NCBI RefSeq assembly: GCF_044466355.1
Contig: NZ_JBITMQ010000007.1
Coordinates: 62,001-126,000, forward strand
From: Actinophytocola sp044466355
GTDB lineage: Bacteria; Actinomycetota; Actinomycetes; Mycobacteriales; Pseudonocardiaceae
Direction: 5' to 3'
DNA length: 64,000 bases
How positions within the stretch are numbered: the first letter of the stretch is position 1; each line of letters opens with the position of its first letter. The notes under the pieces are model-generated. The model worked only from the letters and a program-made list of their open reading frames with translations. It had not been told where the DNA came from and made no database searches. Position numbers and translations under genes: made by a program. Below are positions 8,571 to 17,641 of the stretch, piece by piece.

Positions 8571-9233
8571 ATGCCGGAGAAAGGGTGGGAGGACCTCCCC
8601 GAGCACGACGTCGGCGAAGCGCCCAACAGGTTCGACGTCGACGGCTTCCGGGCCAGGCTTTTCGGTGGCCCGGGGGCGACGCTGTACGGGGACTCCGGGA
8701 TTCCGGCGCAGTCGACATGGGACAGCAAGGAGATTCCCACGGTCGGCCGGGACGGGGTCTCCGACAGCGGGGTTCGCCACAGCGGTGCGCACAACAACGT
8801 CTACAACAGCGGTGTGCACAACAGCGGGGCGTGGGGTGCCGAGGAACTCCTCGGCGGCGACGCGAGGGGCGCCGGTGGCTCCGCGTCGCACGAGACCGGT
8901 TCACTGGTTCGTCCGTACACCAGGACGGGCGGCCGGACCCGGTCCGATTATGATCTTGCGATCGAGGCGCTGGTGTCGACCAGCGAGCGGGGGAAGTCGC
9001 CGGACGCGGCGGTGCTGCCGGAGCACAGGTCCATCTGTGGCCTGTGCCTGGACACCAGGTCCGTCGCGGAGGTGGCCGCCCACCTGCGGCTCCCGCTCGG
9101 CGTCGCCAGAGTGCTGATTGGAGACATGGCCGGTATGGGACTGGTCCTGATCCATCAGAGCGGCATGGTCGTCGGCGACCGGCCGTCGATCGAATTCATG
9201 GAAAGGGTGCTCAGTGGTCTCCGCAGGCTCTAG
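8571..9233 (+). CDS. cvnC: Conservon DUF742 protein CvnC with an unusual N-terminal extension
   Basis: The C-terminal half (about 100-220) is a typical DUF742 winged-helix-like domain: SLVRPYTRTGGRTRSDYDLA, the CGLCLDTRSVAEVAAHL stretch, then LGVARVLIGDMAGMGLV. DUF742 proteins are usually about 120 residues, whereas this one is 220. The extra N-terminal part is acidic and contains a short imperfect repeat around residues 60-85 (SDSGVRHSGAHNNVYNSGVH). Its 3' end overlaps cvnD by 20 bases. In conservons CvnC completes the sensor-GTPase complex. The function of the extension is unknown. Confidence 0.9.
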   Translation: MPEKGWEDLPEHDVGEAPNRFDVDGFRARLFGGPGATLYGDSGIPAQSTWDSKEIPTVGRDGVSDSGVRHSGAHNNVYNSGVHNSGAWGAEELLGGDARGAGGSASHETGSLVRPYTRTGGRTRSDYDLAIEALVSTSERGKSPDAAVLPEHRSICGLCLDTRSVAEVAAHLRLPLGVARVLIGDMAGMGLVLIHQSGMVVGDRPSIEFMERVLSGLRRL

Positions 9234-9825
9234 TCCCCTCGGCCAGCGTGGCGGGTCCGCACCGCAGCCGACGACTTCGGCGAAGATCGTGGTCGCTGGT
9301 GGTTTCGGGGTGGGTAAGACGACTTTGGTCGGTTCGGTGTCGGAGATTGTTCCGTTGACGACTGAGGCCGTGATGACCGAGGCCAGCGTGGACGTGGATG
9401 ACCTGTCGAACACCCCGAACAAGGTCACTACCACGGTTGCGATGGATTTTGGTCGTGTGTCGTTGGACAGCGATCTGATTTTGTATTTGTTTGGTACGCC
9501 GGGTCAGCATCGGTTCTGGTTCATGTGGGATGACCTGGTCCGGGGTGCTATTGGTGCGGTGGTGTTGGTGGATACCCGTCGTCTGGCCGATGCGTTCGCG
9601 TCGATCGATTTCTTCGAGGACCGCGGGTTGCCCTACATCGTGGCCCTGAACTGTTTCGACCGGGTGCTCCACCACCGGATCGATGATGTGCGGGACGCGT
9701 TGACGATCGAGCAGACGGTGCCGATCGTGACGTGTGACGCCCGGGATCGGGAGTCCACGAAGGAAACCCTCATCACGCTGGTCGAACACGCCATGCACCA
9801 GCGGATGAGCGCCCGCGCGGGCTGA
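9214..9825 (+). CDS. cvnD: Conservon Ras-like GTPase CvnD
   Basis: The 203-residue small GTPase has G1 GGFGVGKTT near residue 29, a G3-like LFGTPGQHRF, and a degenerate G4 NCFD. It lacks the classical DxxG, as is usual for CvnD/MglA-like proteins. The GTG at 9214 lies inside cvnC. Codon use is unlike the neighbours: from about 9297 to 9700 many codons end in T or are TTG/TTT (GGT, GAT, TTG, TTT), while cvnA-C and the surrounding genes end mostly in C or G. This may reflect sequence homogenisation among paralogous conservons or constraint on the DNA. A strong hairpin follows the stop. Confidence 0.93.
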   Translation: MVSAGSSPLGQRGGSAPQPTTSAKIVVAGGFGVGKTTLVGSVSEIVPLTTEAVMTEASVDVDDLSNTPNKVTTTVAMDFGRVSLDSDLILYLFGTPGQHRFWFMWDDLVRGAIGAVVLVDTRRLADAFASIDFFEDRGLPYIVALNCFDRVLHHRIDDVRDALTIEQTVPIVTCDARDRESTKETLITLVEHAMHQRMSARAG

Positions 9826-9839
9826 CAGGACACGTAGCG

Positions 9840-9870
9840 AGTCTCGCTCTCGGCACACGGGAGCGAGACT
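9840..9870 (+). terminator. Hairpin terminator after the conservon
   Basis: The arms AGTCTCGCTC (9840-9849) and GAGCGAGACT (9861-9870) pair perfectly around an 11-base loop, 14 bases after the cvnD stop. There is no long T run, as is common in high-GC actinobacteria. It may serve both converging transcripts. Confidence 0.7.
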
Positions 9871-9892
9871 TGTCAGTTTCAGGCCCCGCTAC

Positions 9893-10141
9893 TCATTCGC
9901 CATGGGCCCGGCGCGCGTAGTACGCCATCGACCGTGTCGCCTCGTGCGCCGTCGCCAGGTCGCCGCGAGCCAGAGCGCGCAGCGCGTCCGCAGCGCGGCT
10001 CACACCCATCAACGCGTCCAGCATCCGCTCGTGCTCGTCGTCGGTGCGGGTGAGATCCAAGCGGGACAGCAGGGCGCGCACACCGCCGTCGATGGTGTCC
10101 GCCCGCGCCAACAGGTCCGTTGCCATGACGGGACGGTGCAC
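9893..10141 (-). CDS. Small helical protein of unknown function
   Basis: The frame encodes 82 residues from a GTG at 10141, or 77 from an ATG at 10126 that gives MATDLLARADTIDGGVRALL. The product is alanine/arginine rich with heptad-like leucines and looks helical, with no cysteines or membrane segment. It lies 30 bases downstream of the helicase-associated protein on the same strand and may be co-transcribed with it. I do not recognise a family. Codon use fits real coding sequence in this genome. Confidence 0.55.
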   Translation of the reverse strand: MHRPVMATDLLARADTIDGGVRALLSRLDLTRTDDEHERMLDALMGVSRAADALRALARGDLATAHEATRSMAYYARRAHGE

Positions 10142-10171
10142 CCGTCTGCTCGAACCCCGCTCGAGACCGGC

Positions 10172-12439
10172 TCAGCTCTCCACGAGCGACGCCGAGGTGA
10201 TCCGGTGCAACGGGTACTGCCGCACCGCCCCGTGGGTCACGTCCCGCCCCTCGAGCACCCCGCCTCCGACGCGGAACGGGTCCACCACCCGCTGGCTCGC
10301 CACGCCGCGCGAGTCGACGAACCCGATCCACACCTGGCTGTTCTGCTCGATGGCCTCCCGCAGCAGCGCCAGTGTCGCGGCCGTGTCCGTCGCCCCCGTG
10401 CCCGCCGTGAGCGACACCGTCCGCCCGCGCTTGGTGCCCGCGGCCATGTCCCCGGAGCGCAGCTGCTCGACCATCGCCTGCAACCGTTCCGGCGAAGCCG
10501 GTGCCATGGCGCCGGGACGTCGTGACCTGGCCGGTGCGGGCAGCCGCAGTCCCGACGGCCGCAGGTCCAGCACCTGACCGTGCGCGTCCTCGGCCGCGGG
10601 CGCGAAGCCCGCTCCGCGCAGCTCCTCCAGCACGTCCGCCAGCGGCACCGGGCTGACCAGTACGGTCGGCGCGATCTTCCGCAGCTCCAGCCGGGCCGCG
10701 GCCGGGTGTGCGGAGACCTCGGCCAGCAGCACCGGGTCGTCGCAGCGCAGGAACGACGCGGCGGTGCCACCACGCAACCGGCCGTGCCGCCGCGCCACGT
10801 CGTCGATGAGGTAGGTCAGCGACTGCGGCACCGGCGTCCGCGACCGCGTGCCGAACAGTTCGTGCAGCTCCTCGGCCGTCCGCCCGGCGTCGAGGGCCCG
10901 CCGCACCGACGACTCCGTTACCCGGTACACCGTCGCGCTGCCCGCCGACTCGACGTCCGCCACCTGCCCGATGTCGACCGCCAGCGCGGGTTCCAGTGGT
11001 CCGGGCGCGACGACCGTCAGGTCGGCCTGCACCAGGACGTGGTCCAGCGGTTCCGGCATCGAGTCGGCCATCCGCTTCGCGGCCGCGGCCGGACCGTCGT
11101 CCAGCAGCGCCCGCCCGGCACCGGTCAGCGCGCCGAGCGCCACCAGCCCCATCGTGGTGGCCTCGGAGAGCGTCCACCGCACGATCTCGTCCCGCAGCCG
11201 CCCACCGCGCCGCGGCGCTCGCCACGCCAGCACGGCGGCGAGGTCGTCCGGTGCCGCGACGCCCGTTCCCGCCCGGAACTCGGCGAGCGCCGACAGAATC
11301 CGGCGGCGCTCCGCGGGCGCGGGCGGGCGCCGCAGGTCGTCGGACAGCGGTGCCAGCACCTTGTCCTTCGCGTCCCGCATGCCGGCGAGGCCCGGCAGCC
11401 GGGGCATGTCCAGCCACGCCGCGGCGAGCGTCGCCCACTGGTTCGCCGGGGTGGCGGTCAGCCACGGGTCGACCACCGTGGTCGGCATCCACTCCGGTGT
11501 CGTCGCCGACGCGCTGTCGGCGACCATGCCCGCCGCGAAGAGCACCTCCGCGATCAGCCCGACGCCCCGCTCGTCGGTGTCCAGCTCGCGGGCGAGCTTG
11601 CGCAGGTCCCGCACGCCGAGCCCGCCCGCCTTCAGCACCCCGGCCGGTTCGGCCGACCACAGGCGGACCAGCATCTCCGTGCGGCGCAGGAACTCCAGGG
11701 CCTCACCGGCGGCCGTGGCGTCCACAGTGGACGACTGGTGCTGTTTGGTGGCGGGCGCCGGTTCGTCCAGCTTCACGGTCCCGAGCGGGCTGTCGCCGCG
11801 GATGACGAGCGCCACCTGCCTCGGCAGCTCGACGGTCTCGGCGTCGCGCCGCAGCAGGAGCCCCATGGCCAGCAGCCGCTGCACCGGGGTGGTGGCCTCG
11901 TCGAGCGGCACCTCCACGCCCGCGTCCTTCGTACGGCCCAGCGGCGAGCCGTGCGCGAGCGTGGTCAGCAGCCGCCGCTCCGCCTCCGGCAGCTCCGCGA
12001 GCATGCCCGCGATGTTCACCCCGTCCAGCGGGGGCGACGGCCTGCCCAGGCCCGCGGGGAACAGCCCACCCGCCTCCCGTGCGGCGGGTGCCACCGACAG
12101 TTCGTCCGTGCCCCACGCCAGCGCGAGCCGCACCAGCGTGTCCAGCGCCTCCCGGACGCGCAGCGGGTCCACGTCCCGCCCGACGATCTCCCGGACCCGC
12201 TCCTCGGTCACCGGCGCCTTGTCCGCGTCCGCCACCACCAGGGCGTCCAGCACGGCGAGCGTGAAGGTGTCGAGTCCTTCGGCGGCCCTGGTCACCGAGG
12301 CCCTGGTCGCGGCCCGCGCCGCCAGGACCACGGAATCCGGCGGCGGGGGAGTGGCCAGGTCGGGGCGCGCGGACAGGAGGGCGGCCAGCGTGGCGTCGTC
12401 CTGGGCACGCAGCCAGTCGTTGAGCGTGAGACCGGGCAC
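10172..12439 (-). CDS. Helicase-associated (XPB/Helicase_C_3-like) protein with WYL-like C-terminus
   Basis: The 755-residue protein belongs to an actinobacterial family often labelled helicase C-terminal domain-containing, though I see no Walker A or DEAD box. It begins LTLNDWLRAQDDATLAALL. The middle carries the Helicase_C_3-like stretch DHVLVQADLTVVAPGPLEP and DIGQVADVESAGSATVYRVT. The C-terminus (QVWIGFVDSRGVASQRVVDP, then LHRITSASLVE) resembles a WYL ligand/nucleic-acid-binding domain. The start is set at the GTG of 12439, where a TATACC -10 lies 8 bases upstream. The frame continues upstream, but that part is low-complexity Arg/Pro. It probably acts on DNA or in transcription; the role is unknown. 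Confidence 0.85.
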   Translation of the reverse strand: MPGLTLNDWLRAQDDATLAALLSARPDLATPPPPDSVVLAARAATRASVTRAAEGLDTFTLAVLDALVVADADKAPVTEERVREIVGRDVDPLRVREALDTLVRLALAWGTDELSVAPAAREAGGLFPAGLGRPSPPLDGVNIAGMLAELPEAERRLLTTLAHGSPLGRTKDAGVEVPLDEATTPVQRLLAMGLLLRRDAETVELPRQVALVIRGDSPLGTVKLDEPAPATKQHQSSTVDATAAGEALEFLRRTEMLVRLWSAEPAGVLKAGGLGVRDLRKLARELDTDERGVGLIAEVLFAAGMVADSASATTPEWMPTTVVDPWLTATPANQWATLAAAWLDMPRLPGLAGMRDAKDKVLAPLSDDLRRPPAPAERRRILSALAEFRAGTGVAAPDDLAAVLAWRAPRRGGRLRDEIVRWTLSEATTMGLVALGALTGAGRALLDDGPAAAAKRMADSMPEPLDHVLVQADLTVVAPGPLEPALAVDIGQVADVESAGSATVYRVTESSVRRALDAGRTAEELHELFGTRSRTPVPQSLTYLIDDVARRHGRLRGGTAASFLRCDDPVLLAEVSAHPAAARLELRKIAPTVLVSPVPLADVLEELRGAGFAPAAEDAHGQVLDLRPSGLRLPAPARSRRPGAMAPASPERLQAMVEQLRSGDMAAGTKRGRTVSLTAGTGATDTAATLALLREAIEQNSQVWIGFVDSRGVASQRVVDPFRVGGGVLEGRDVTHGAVRQYPLHRITSASLVES

Positions 12440-12513
12440 CGGACCACGGTATACGCGACGGATGGTGGACCGCGCTCCGGTAATCTCTGGACACCCGAGC
12501 TGAAGGAGGACGC

Positions 12514-12699
12514 GTGGCCAAGAAGGGCGCCAACGACCACCGCATCGACCCGCACTGGCCTGCGGACGACGACCACGGCAACCACCCCGTGAGCGAGCTC
12601 GCCGCGGACCGCCAGGGCGCGCTGGCTCCGTGGGGTGACCTGGTCTTCCCGCTCGATTCGGTGCCGTACACACACCCGCAGACCGAGATCAACAAGTAG
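12514..12699 (+). CDS. Small conserved-looking hydrophilic protein
   Basis: The 61-residue frame starts with GTG at 12514 behind a near-perfect Shine-Dalgarno AAGGAGGA (12502-12509) and a -10-like TAATCT at 12481. The product (MAKKGANDHRIDPHWPADDD at the start, FPLDSVPYTHPQTEINK at the end) is acidic, histidine rich and unstructured-looking. It sits 9 bases before the malic enzyme gene, so both are probably on one mRNA. I do not recognise the family. The ribosome-binding site is the main reason to believe it. Confidence 0.7.
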   Translation: MAKKGANDHRIDPHWPADDDHGNHPVSELAADRQGALAPWGDLVFPLDSVPYTHPQTEINK

Positions 12700-12708
12700 G
12701 TCCCCGAC

Positions 12709-14091
<1,383 letters not shown>

Positions 14092-14101
14092 CATCGACTA
14101 T

Positions 14102-14581
14102 GTGAGCGACCTGACGCACGTCGACGAGTCGGGTGCCGCGCGGATGGTGGACGTGACCGGCAAGTCGGTCACGTCGCGAGTCGCGGTGGCGTCCGGCCAG
14201 GTGCACACCACGGCCGAGGTCATCGGCCTGCTGGCGTCGAACGGCCTGAAGAAGGGCGACGCGCTGGCGGTGGCCCGCGTCGCCGGGATCATGGGCGCCA
14301 AGCGGACCCCGGACCTGGTCCCGCTGTGCCACCCGCTGGCGATCACCGGCGTGACCGTCGACTTCGACCTGGGTGCGGACTCGGTGGCCATCACCGCGAC
14401 GGTCCGCACGAGCGGCCAGACCGGTGTCGAGATGGAGGCGCTGACCGCGGTGACGGTCGCCGGCCTCACGCTCCACGACATGATCAAGGCCGTCGACCCG
14501 GCCGCTGTGCTGTCCGAGGTGCGTGTCGAGCGCAAGGAGGGCGGCAAGACCGGGGTCTGGACCCGACCGGAGGGCCGATGA
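14102..14581 (+). CDS. moaC: Cyclic pyranopterin monophosphate synthase MoaC
   Basis: The 159-residue MoaC converts the MoaA product to cyclic pyranopterin monophosphate in molybdenum cofactor synthesis. Family motifs are intact: GAARMVDVTGKSVTSRVAVA, GIMGAKRTPDLVPLCHPLAI, and TGVEMEALTAVTVAGLTLHDM (catalytic Lys/His region). The start is GTG at 14102, 10 bases after the malic enzyme. It overlaps the moaB-moaE fusion as ATGA, so translation is coupled. No moaA lies in the window. Confidence 0.96.
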   Translation: MSDLTHVDESGAARMVDVTGKSVTSRVAVASGQVHTTAEVIGLLASNGLKKGDALAVARVAGIMGAKRTPDLVPLCHPLAITGVTVDFDLGADSVAITATVRTSGQTGVEMEALTAVTVAGLTLHDMIKAVDPAAVLSEVRVERKEGGKTGVWTRPEGR

Positions 14582-15483
14582 GCACCGCTGTCGTCATCGC
14601 TGCGTCGAACAGAGCCGCCGCCGGTGTGTACGAGGACACGACCGGACCCGTGATCGTCGCCTGGCTGCGTTCACGCGGGTTCGAGGTGCCCGATCCGGTG
14701 GTGGTCCCGGATGGTGAGCCCGTGCTGGCGGCGCTGCGGGACGCGGTCGGTGCCGACGTGGTCATCACGACCGGCGGCACGGGCATCAGCCCGACCGACG
14801 CGACCCCGGAAATGACCCGGCGCCTCCTCGACTACGAGATTCCCGGCCTCGCCGACGCCATCCGCGACGCCGGTTTGCCGAAGGTCCCGACGGCCGTGCT
14901 GTCCCGCGGCGTGGCCGGTGTCGTCGGCCGGACGCTGGTGATCAACCTGCCTGGCTCGTCCGGCGGCGTGAAAGACGGCCTCGGCGTCCTGGAGGGTGTG
15001 CTCTCGCACGCCGTCGACCAGCTGCGCGGCGGCGACCACAAGCCGGTCTCCTGGCCCGCCGCGCAGGTCATGCGTGCGGAGATCAGCGAGTCGCCCATCT
15101 CCGTGGAGGAGCACGCCGCCCTGGTCGGCGACGACGCCGCCGGTGCGGTGGTCACGTTCGCGGGCGTGGTCCGCGACCACGACGGCGGCAAGGGCGTCAC
15201 CACTCTCGACTACGAGGGCCACCCGAGCGCGAAGTCCGTGATCGAGGCGGTGGCCGCCGACGTGGCCGCGCGCCACCGGGGTGTGCGGGCGGTCGCCGTC
15301 AGCCACCGCATCGGCCCTCTCGCGATCGGTGACGTGGCGCTGGCCTGCGCCGTGGCGGGCGAACACCGTGCGGAGGCGTTCGCCGCCTGCGCCGACCTCG
15401 TCGACGACGTGAAGGCCCGGCTGCCCATCTGGAAGCACCAGACCTTCACCGACGGCACCGACGAGTGGGTCAACTGCCCCTAG
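14578..15483 (+). CDS. Fused MoaB/MogA-MoaE molybdopterin protein
   Basis: The 301-residue protein joins two molybdenum-cofactor enzymes. Residues about 1-160 are a MoaB/MogA-like domain (TGPVIVAWLRSRGFEVPDPV, VVITTGGTGISPTDATPE, LVINLPGSSGGVKDGLGVLE) that adenylates molybdopterin. Residues about 165-301 are MoaE, the large subunit of molybdopterin synthase (VTFAGVVRDHDGGKGVTTLDYEGHP, then LPIWKHQTFTDGTDEWVNCP with the active-site lysines). The partner MoaD is at 18144-18398. The ATG at 14578 overlaps the moaC stop. Fusing the two would channel molybdopterin from synthesis to adenylation. Confidence 0.94.
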   Translation: MSTAVVIAASNRAAAGVYEDTTGPVIVAWLRSRGFEVPDPVVVPDGEPVLAALRDAVGADVVITTGGTGISPTDATPEMTRRLLDYEIPGLADAIRDAGLPKVPTAVLSRGVAGVVGRTLVINLPGSSGGVKDGLGVLEGVLSHAVDQLRGGDHKPVSWPAAQVMRAEISESPISVEEHAALVGDDAAGAVVTFAGVVRDHDGGKGVTTLDYEGHPSAKSVIEAVAADVAARHRGVRAVAVSHRIGPLAIGDVALACAVAGEHRAEAFAACADLVDDVKARLPIWKHQTFTDGTDEWVNCP

Positions 15484-15575
15484 TGTCCCGAGTCGAAGGT
15501 TCGGCATCGCTGTCCCGACGGCCCAGCGGAAACCTGGATCCGCCGACAAGCGCACCGACTTCCGACTCGGGACAC
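15483..15575. repeat. MITE-like 93-bp inverted-repeat element
   Basis: Perfect 13-bp arms GTGTCCCGAGTCG (15483-15495) and its complement (15563-15575) bound a 67-base interior. If single-base gaps are allowed the arms continue imperfectly to about 22 bp. The GTCCCGA word recurs inside. It starts at the last base of the moaBE stop and abuts a separate terminator hairpin. It could be a miniature mobile repeat or a long-stem RNA. Confidence 0.5.
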
Positions 15576-15597
15576 CACCCGGTCACTGACCGGGTGG
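15575..15597. terminator. Perfect palindrome between convergent genes, overlapping the VOC stop codon
   Basis: CCACCCGGTCA (15575-15585) and TGACCGGGTGG (15587-15597) pair around one central base. The stop codon of the minus-strand VOC gene (15585-15583) lies within it. It probably ends both the moaBE and VOC transcripts. Confidence 0.6.
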
Positions 15598-15939
15598 CGA
15601 GTAGATGCCGACGTGGTTGCCTGCCGGGTCGAGCAGGTGCGCGAAGGTCAGACCGTTCGGTGTCGTCGTCGGCGGGTCGACCACCTTGCCGCCGAGTTCC
15701 TCGGCCTGCGCGGCGGTCGCGGCCACGTCCGACACGACCACGAAGAACGTGGCGCGGTTCCGAGTGCCCGCGGACACGCCGCCCTGCGGACCGTTCGCGT
15801 TCTTCGCCGTGACGACCCGGTAGCCGGGGCTGTCGGGGTCGTTGGCGAAGGTCCAGTCGAACAGCGCGCCGTAGAACTGTTCGGTGCCCTGGGTGTCGTC
15901 GGTGTCGATCTGGAACCAGTCGACGGTGCCGTGTGCCAT
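15583..15939 (-). CDS. VOC (glyoxalase-like) family protein
   Basis: The 118-residue protein has the vicinal-oxygen-chelate fold pattern: AHGTVDWFQIDTDDTQGTEQ, FYGALFDWTF, VSDVAATAAQAEELGGKVV, and a C-terminal LLDPAGNHVGIYSPPGQ. The start is the ATG at 15939, behind a GAGGAGG site; a frame five codons longer lacks one. It lies downstream of the WYL regulator on the same strand and may be its target. Substrate unknown; many such proteins are resistance or isomerase-type enzymes. Confidence 0.85.
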   Translation of the reverse strand: MAHGTVDWFQIDTDDTQGTEQFYGALFDWTFANDPDSPGYRVVTAKNANGPQGGVSAGTRNRATFFVVVSDVAATAAQAEELGGKVVDPPTTTPNGLTFAHLLDPAGNHVGIYSPPGQ

Positions 15940-16018
15940 GTGGTGCCTCCTCATTTCGTGTGTGGCACCACGATCGGACTCGTCGGCGACAACGTCCTGT
16001 CGGTGTTTCCCGGCCGAA

Positions 16019-16711
16019 TCACGTGAATGCTGTGGCCTGCGTCACGTGGTAGGGCAGGTTGAGGTCCTCGGTAGGGCGGTCGGGCACGGACTCGCCGGTG
16101 TCGTGGACGGCGACCACCCGGTCGAGCCGGAAGGCTCGCAGCTGGTCCCGCAGACGGCACCAGCCGACCAGGTACCAGTACTCCTCATTGGCGACGAACA
16201 TGACGGGCTCGACGAGCCGCTCGGTCGGCGTGCCGCGTTTGTCGACGTAGTCGAGCCGAAGCACGTGCCGTGCGGCCAGCGCGTCCTCGATGACGACGGG
16301 AATGGTCGGTGCCTCGGTCTCCGGGAACAGGAAGCCGACCCGGCCTGCCAACTCCCGCGTAGCCGATGCCTCGTTTGCCGGCATGGCCGCCATGATCTTG
16401 CGCAGCGCGCTGCCCGCGGCCCGCGCGAACGGGGAGCCCGCGGCCTGTTTCAACGCGACCGACACGGCGACCGCCTCGGCAGGGGTGAAGTTGAGCGGCG
16501 GCAGCGTACGCGCCGCGTCGATGGCGTAGCCCCCACGCCTACCGGTGTCGGCGTAGATCGGCACGCCGACCTGCTGCAACGCGCTGATGTCACGCTCGAT
16601 GGTGCGGACGCTGACCTCGTACCGGTCGGCGAGTTGGCGGGCACTGCGCCGCAGCGGCGCGGCCGCCCGCAGGTCCTCGACGATCCCGTACAGCCGGTCC
16701 GTTCGGTTCAT
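16019..16711 (-). CDS. YafY-type HTH-WYL transcriptional regulator
   Basis: The 230-residue regulator has an N-terminal HTH_11 winged helix (MNRTDRLYGIVEDLRAAAPL, SARQLADRYEVSVRTIERDI) and a WYL ligand-sensing domain about 135-205 (YVDKRGTPTERLVEPVMFVA, then EYWYLVGWCRLRDQLRAFRL). WYL domains bind small molecules or nucleic acid. The nearest co-directional gene is the VOC protein, a likely target. It is a single protein, unlike the paired PafB/PafC WYL activators of DNA-damage genes, and should not be confused with them. Confidence 0.9.
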   Translation of the reverse strand: MNRTDRLYGIVEDLRAAAPLRRSARQLADRYEVSVRTIERDISALQQVGVPIYADTGRRGGYAIDAARTLPPLNFTPAEAVAVSVALKQAAGSPFARAAGSALRKIMAAMPANEASATRELAGRVGFLFPETEAPTIPVVIEDALAARHVLRLDYVDKRGTPTERLVEPVMFVANEEYWYLVGWCRLRDQLRAFRLDRVVAVHDTGESVPDRPTEDLNLPYHVTQATAFT

Positions 16712-16743
16712 GGGCCGGACCGTAGCCCGCACCACCGACAAAG

Positions 16744-16780
16744 AAGGACTCCACCGCCGGGGGATCGCGGTGGAGTCCTT
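16744..16780 (-). terminator. Intrinsic-type terminator of rpf
   Basis: AAGGACTCCACCG (16744-16756) and CGGTGGAGTCCTT (16768-16780) form a 13-bp stem with an 11-base loop, 20 bases after the rpf stop. On the minus strand it is followed by TTCTTTGT, a reasonable U tract. Confidence 0.75.
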
Positions 16781-16799
16781 CTCCCGTGAACCAGCTAGC

Positions 16800-17441
16800 T
16801 CACTTGGTGGCGATCTTCTGACCGGGGACGATCAGGTTGGGGTCGCCGATGAACTGCTTGTTCTTCTCGTACAGCGCCTGCCAGCCGCCGGCCACCTTCT
16901 TCTCGGTGGCGATCTTCGACAGGGAGTCGCCCGCGACGACCGTGTAGTCGCCCTTCGGGTTCGACTTGACCAGCACCGGAGCCGCCGGGGCGGCGGCCGG
17001 GGCCGGAGCCTCTTCGCGCTGGGACTGGACCGGCGCGCTCTGCTGCTGCTGCTGCTGCGGAGCGGCACCGCCGCCACCGCCGCTGGCACCCGCGCGGGCG
17101 CCGCACACCGGCCACGCGCCAATGCCCTGCGTCTCCAGCACGTTGTTCGCGACCCGGATCTGCTCCTCACGCGACGCGTTCGCCGGGTTGCCGGTCCCGC
17201 CGTTGGCCTCCCACGTGCTCTGCTTGAACTGCAGACCGCCGTAGTAGCCGTTGCCGGTGTTGATGCTCCAGTTGCCGCCGCTCTCGCACTCGGCGATCGC
17301 GTCCCAGTTGACGGGGTCGGCAGACGCGAAGGCGGGAGCCACCGCCAGTGGCGCACCGACCGCGACGCCGGCAACGACGACGCGAGCGATGGTGCGACGA
17401 AGGGAGGTAGACGGCTTGCGGTGAATGCCTCGATACGCCAT
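16800..17441 (-). CDS. Secreted resuscitation-promoting factor (transglycosylase-like domain plus LysM)
   Basis: The 213-residue protein has a signal peptide cleaved near residue 40 (VAPAFASA), then an Rpf domain (about 43-115) with catalytic Glu in NWDAIAECESGGNWSINTG and the motif GYYGGLQFKQSTWEANGG. A Gly/Gln-rich linker follows, with six consecutive glutamines, and then a C-terminal LysM domain (about 163-213, GDYTVVAGDSLSKIATEKK). Rpf proteins cleave peptidoglycan and promote regrowth of dormant cells; the LysM anchors the enzyme to the wall. The ATG at 17441 is chosen because the upstream continuation lacks signal-peptide features. A CRP-type operator and a structured leader lie upstream. 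Confidence 0.93.
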   Translation of the reverse strand: MAYRGIHRKPSTSLRRTIARVVVAGVAVGAPLAVAPAFASADPVNWDAIAECESGGNWSINTGNGYYGGLQFKQSTWEANGGTGNPANASREEQIRVANNVLETQGIGAWPVCGARAGASGGGGGAAPQQQQQQSAPVQSQREEAPAPAAAPAAPVLVKSNPKGDYTVVAGDSLSKIATEKKVAGGWQALYEKNKQFIGDPNLIVPGQKIATK

Positions 17442-17489
17442 TTCTGTCTCTGCCCCTGCGTCCACCAAAGGGTCGGTAAGACCCTGTGT

Positions 17490-17564
17490 CCCGATCCGGA
17501 GGCTTTCTTTCAGTCGGGGGATATCTCCTTCGTGCCCGCCGGATCGGGATGACGCTCCGGGCAC
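17490..17564 (-). promoter_or_regulatory. Structured 5' leader of rpf with mutually exclusive stems
   Basis: In the untranslated leader GTGCCCG pairs with CGGGCAC (17532-17538 with 17558-17564). Its loop holds a sequence that instead pairs over 11 bp with a segment nearer the start codon (17489-17499 with 17539-17549, TCCCGATCCGG and complement). The two pairings compete or form a pseudoknot, a layout typical of leader switches. The conserved core of the c-di-AMP (ydaO) riboswitch, often found before rpf genes, is not recognisable. Confidence 0.4.
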
Positions 17565-17641
17565 TTGGGTCCTGCCAGTTGGTCGGGGCCAACCAGAGAG
17601 CGACGGTACGTATCCAAAAGCATCTTGCAAAATTGTAAGGG

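Noticed and set aside
16019..16711. The WYL regulator as PafB or PafC controlling the damage-type promoters
   Set aside because: It is a single YafY-type protein next to a VOC gene. PafB and PafC are normally adjacent paralogues near proteasome genes, which are not in this window.
17442..17640. c-di-AMP (ydaO) riboswitch before rpf
   Set aside because: The position is typical, but the conserved GGGGGACCCA, GGGGTGAA and CCGTCAGCTAACC-like core could not be found on the leader strand.
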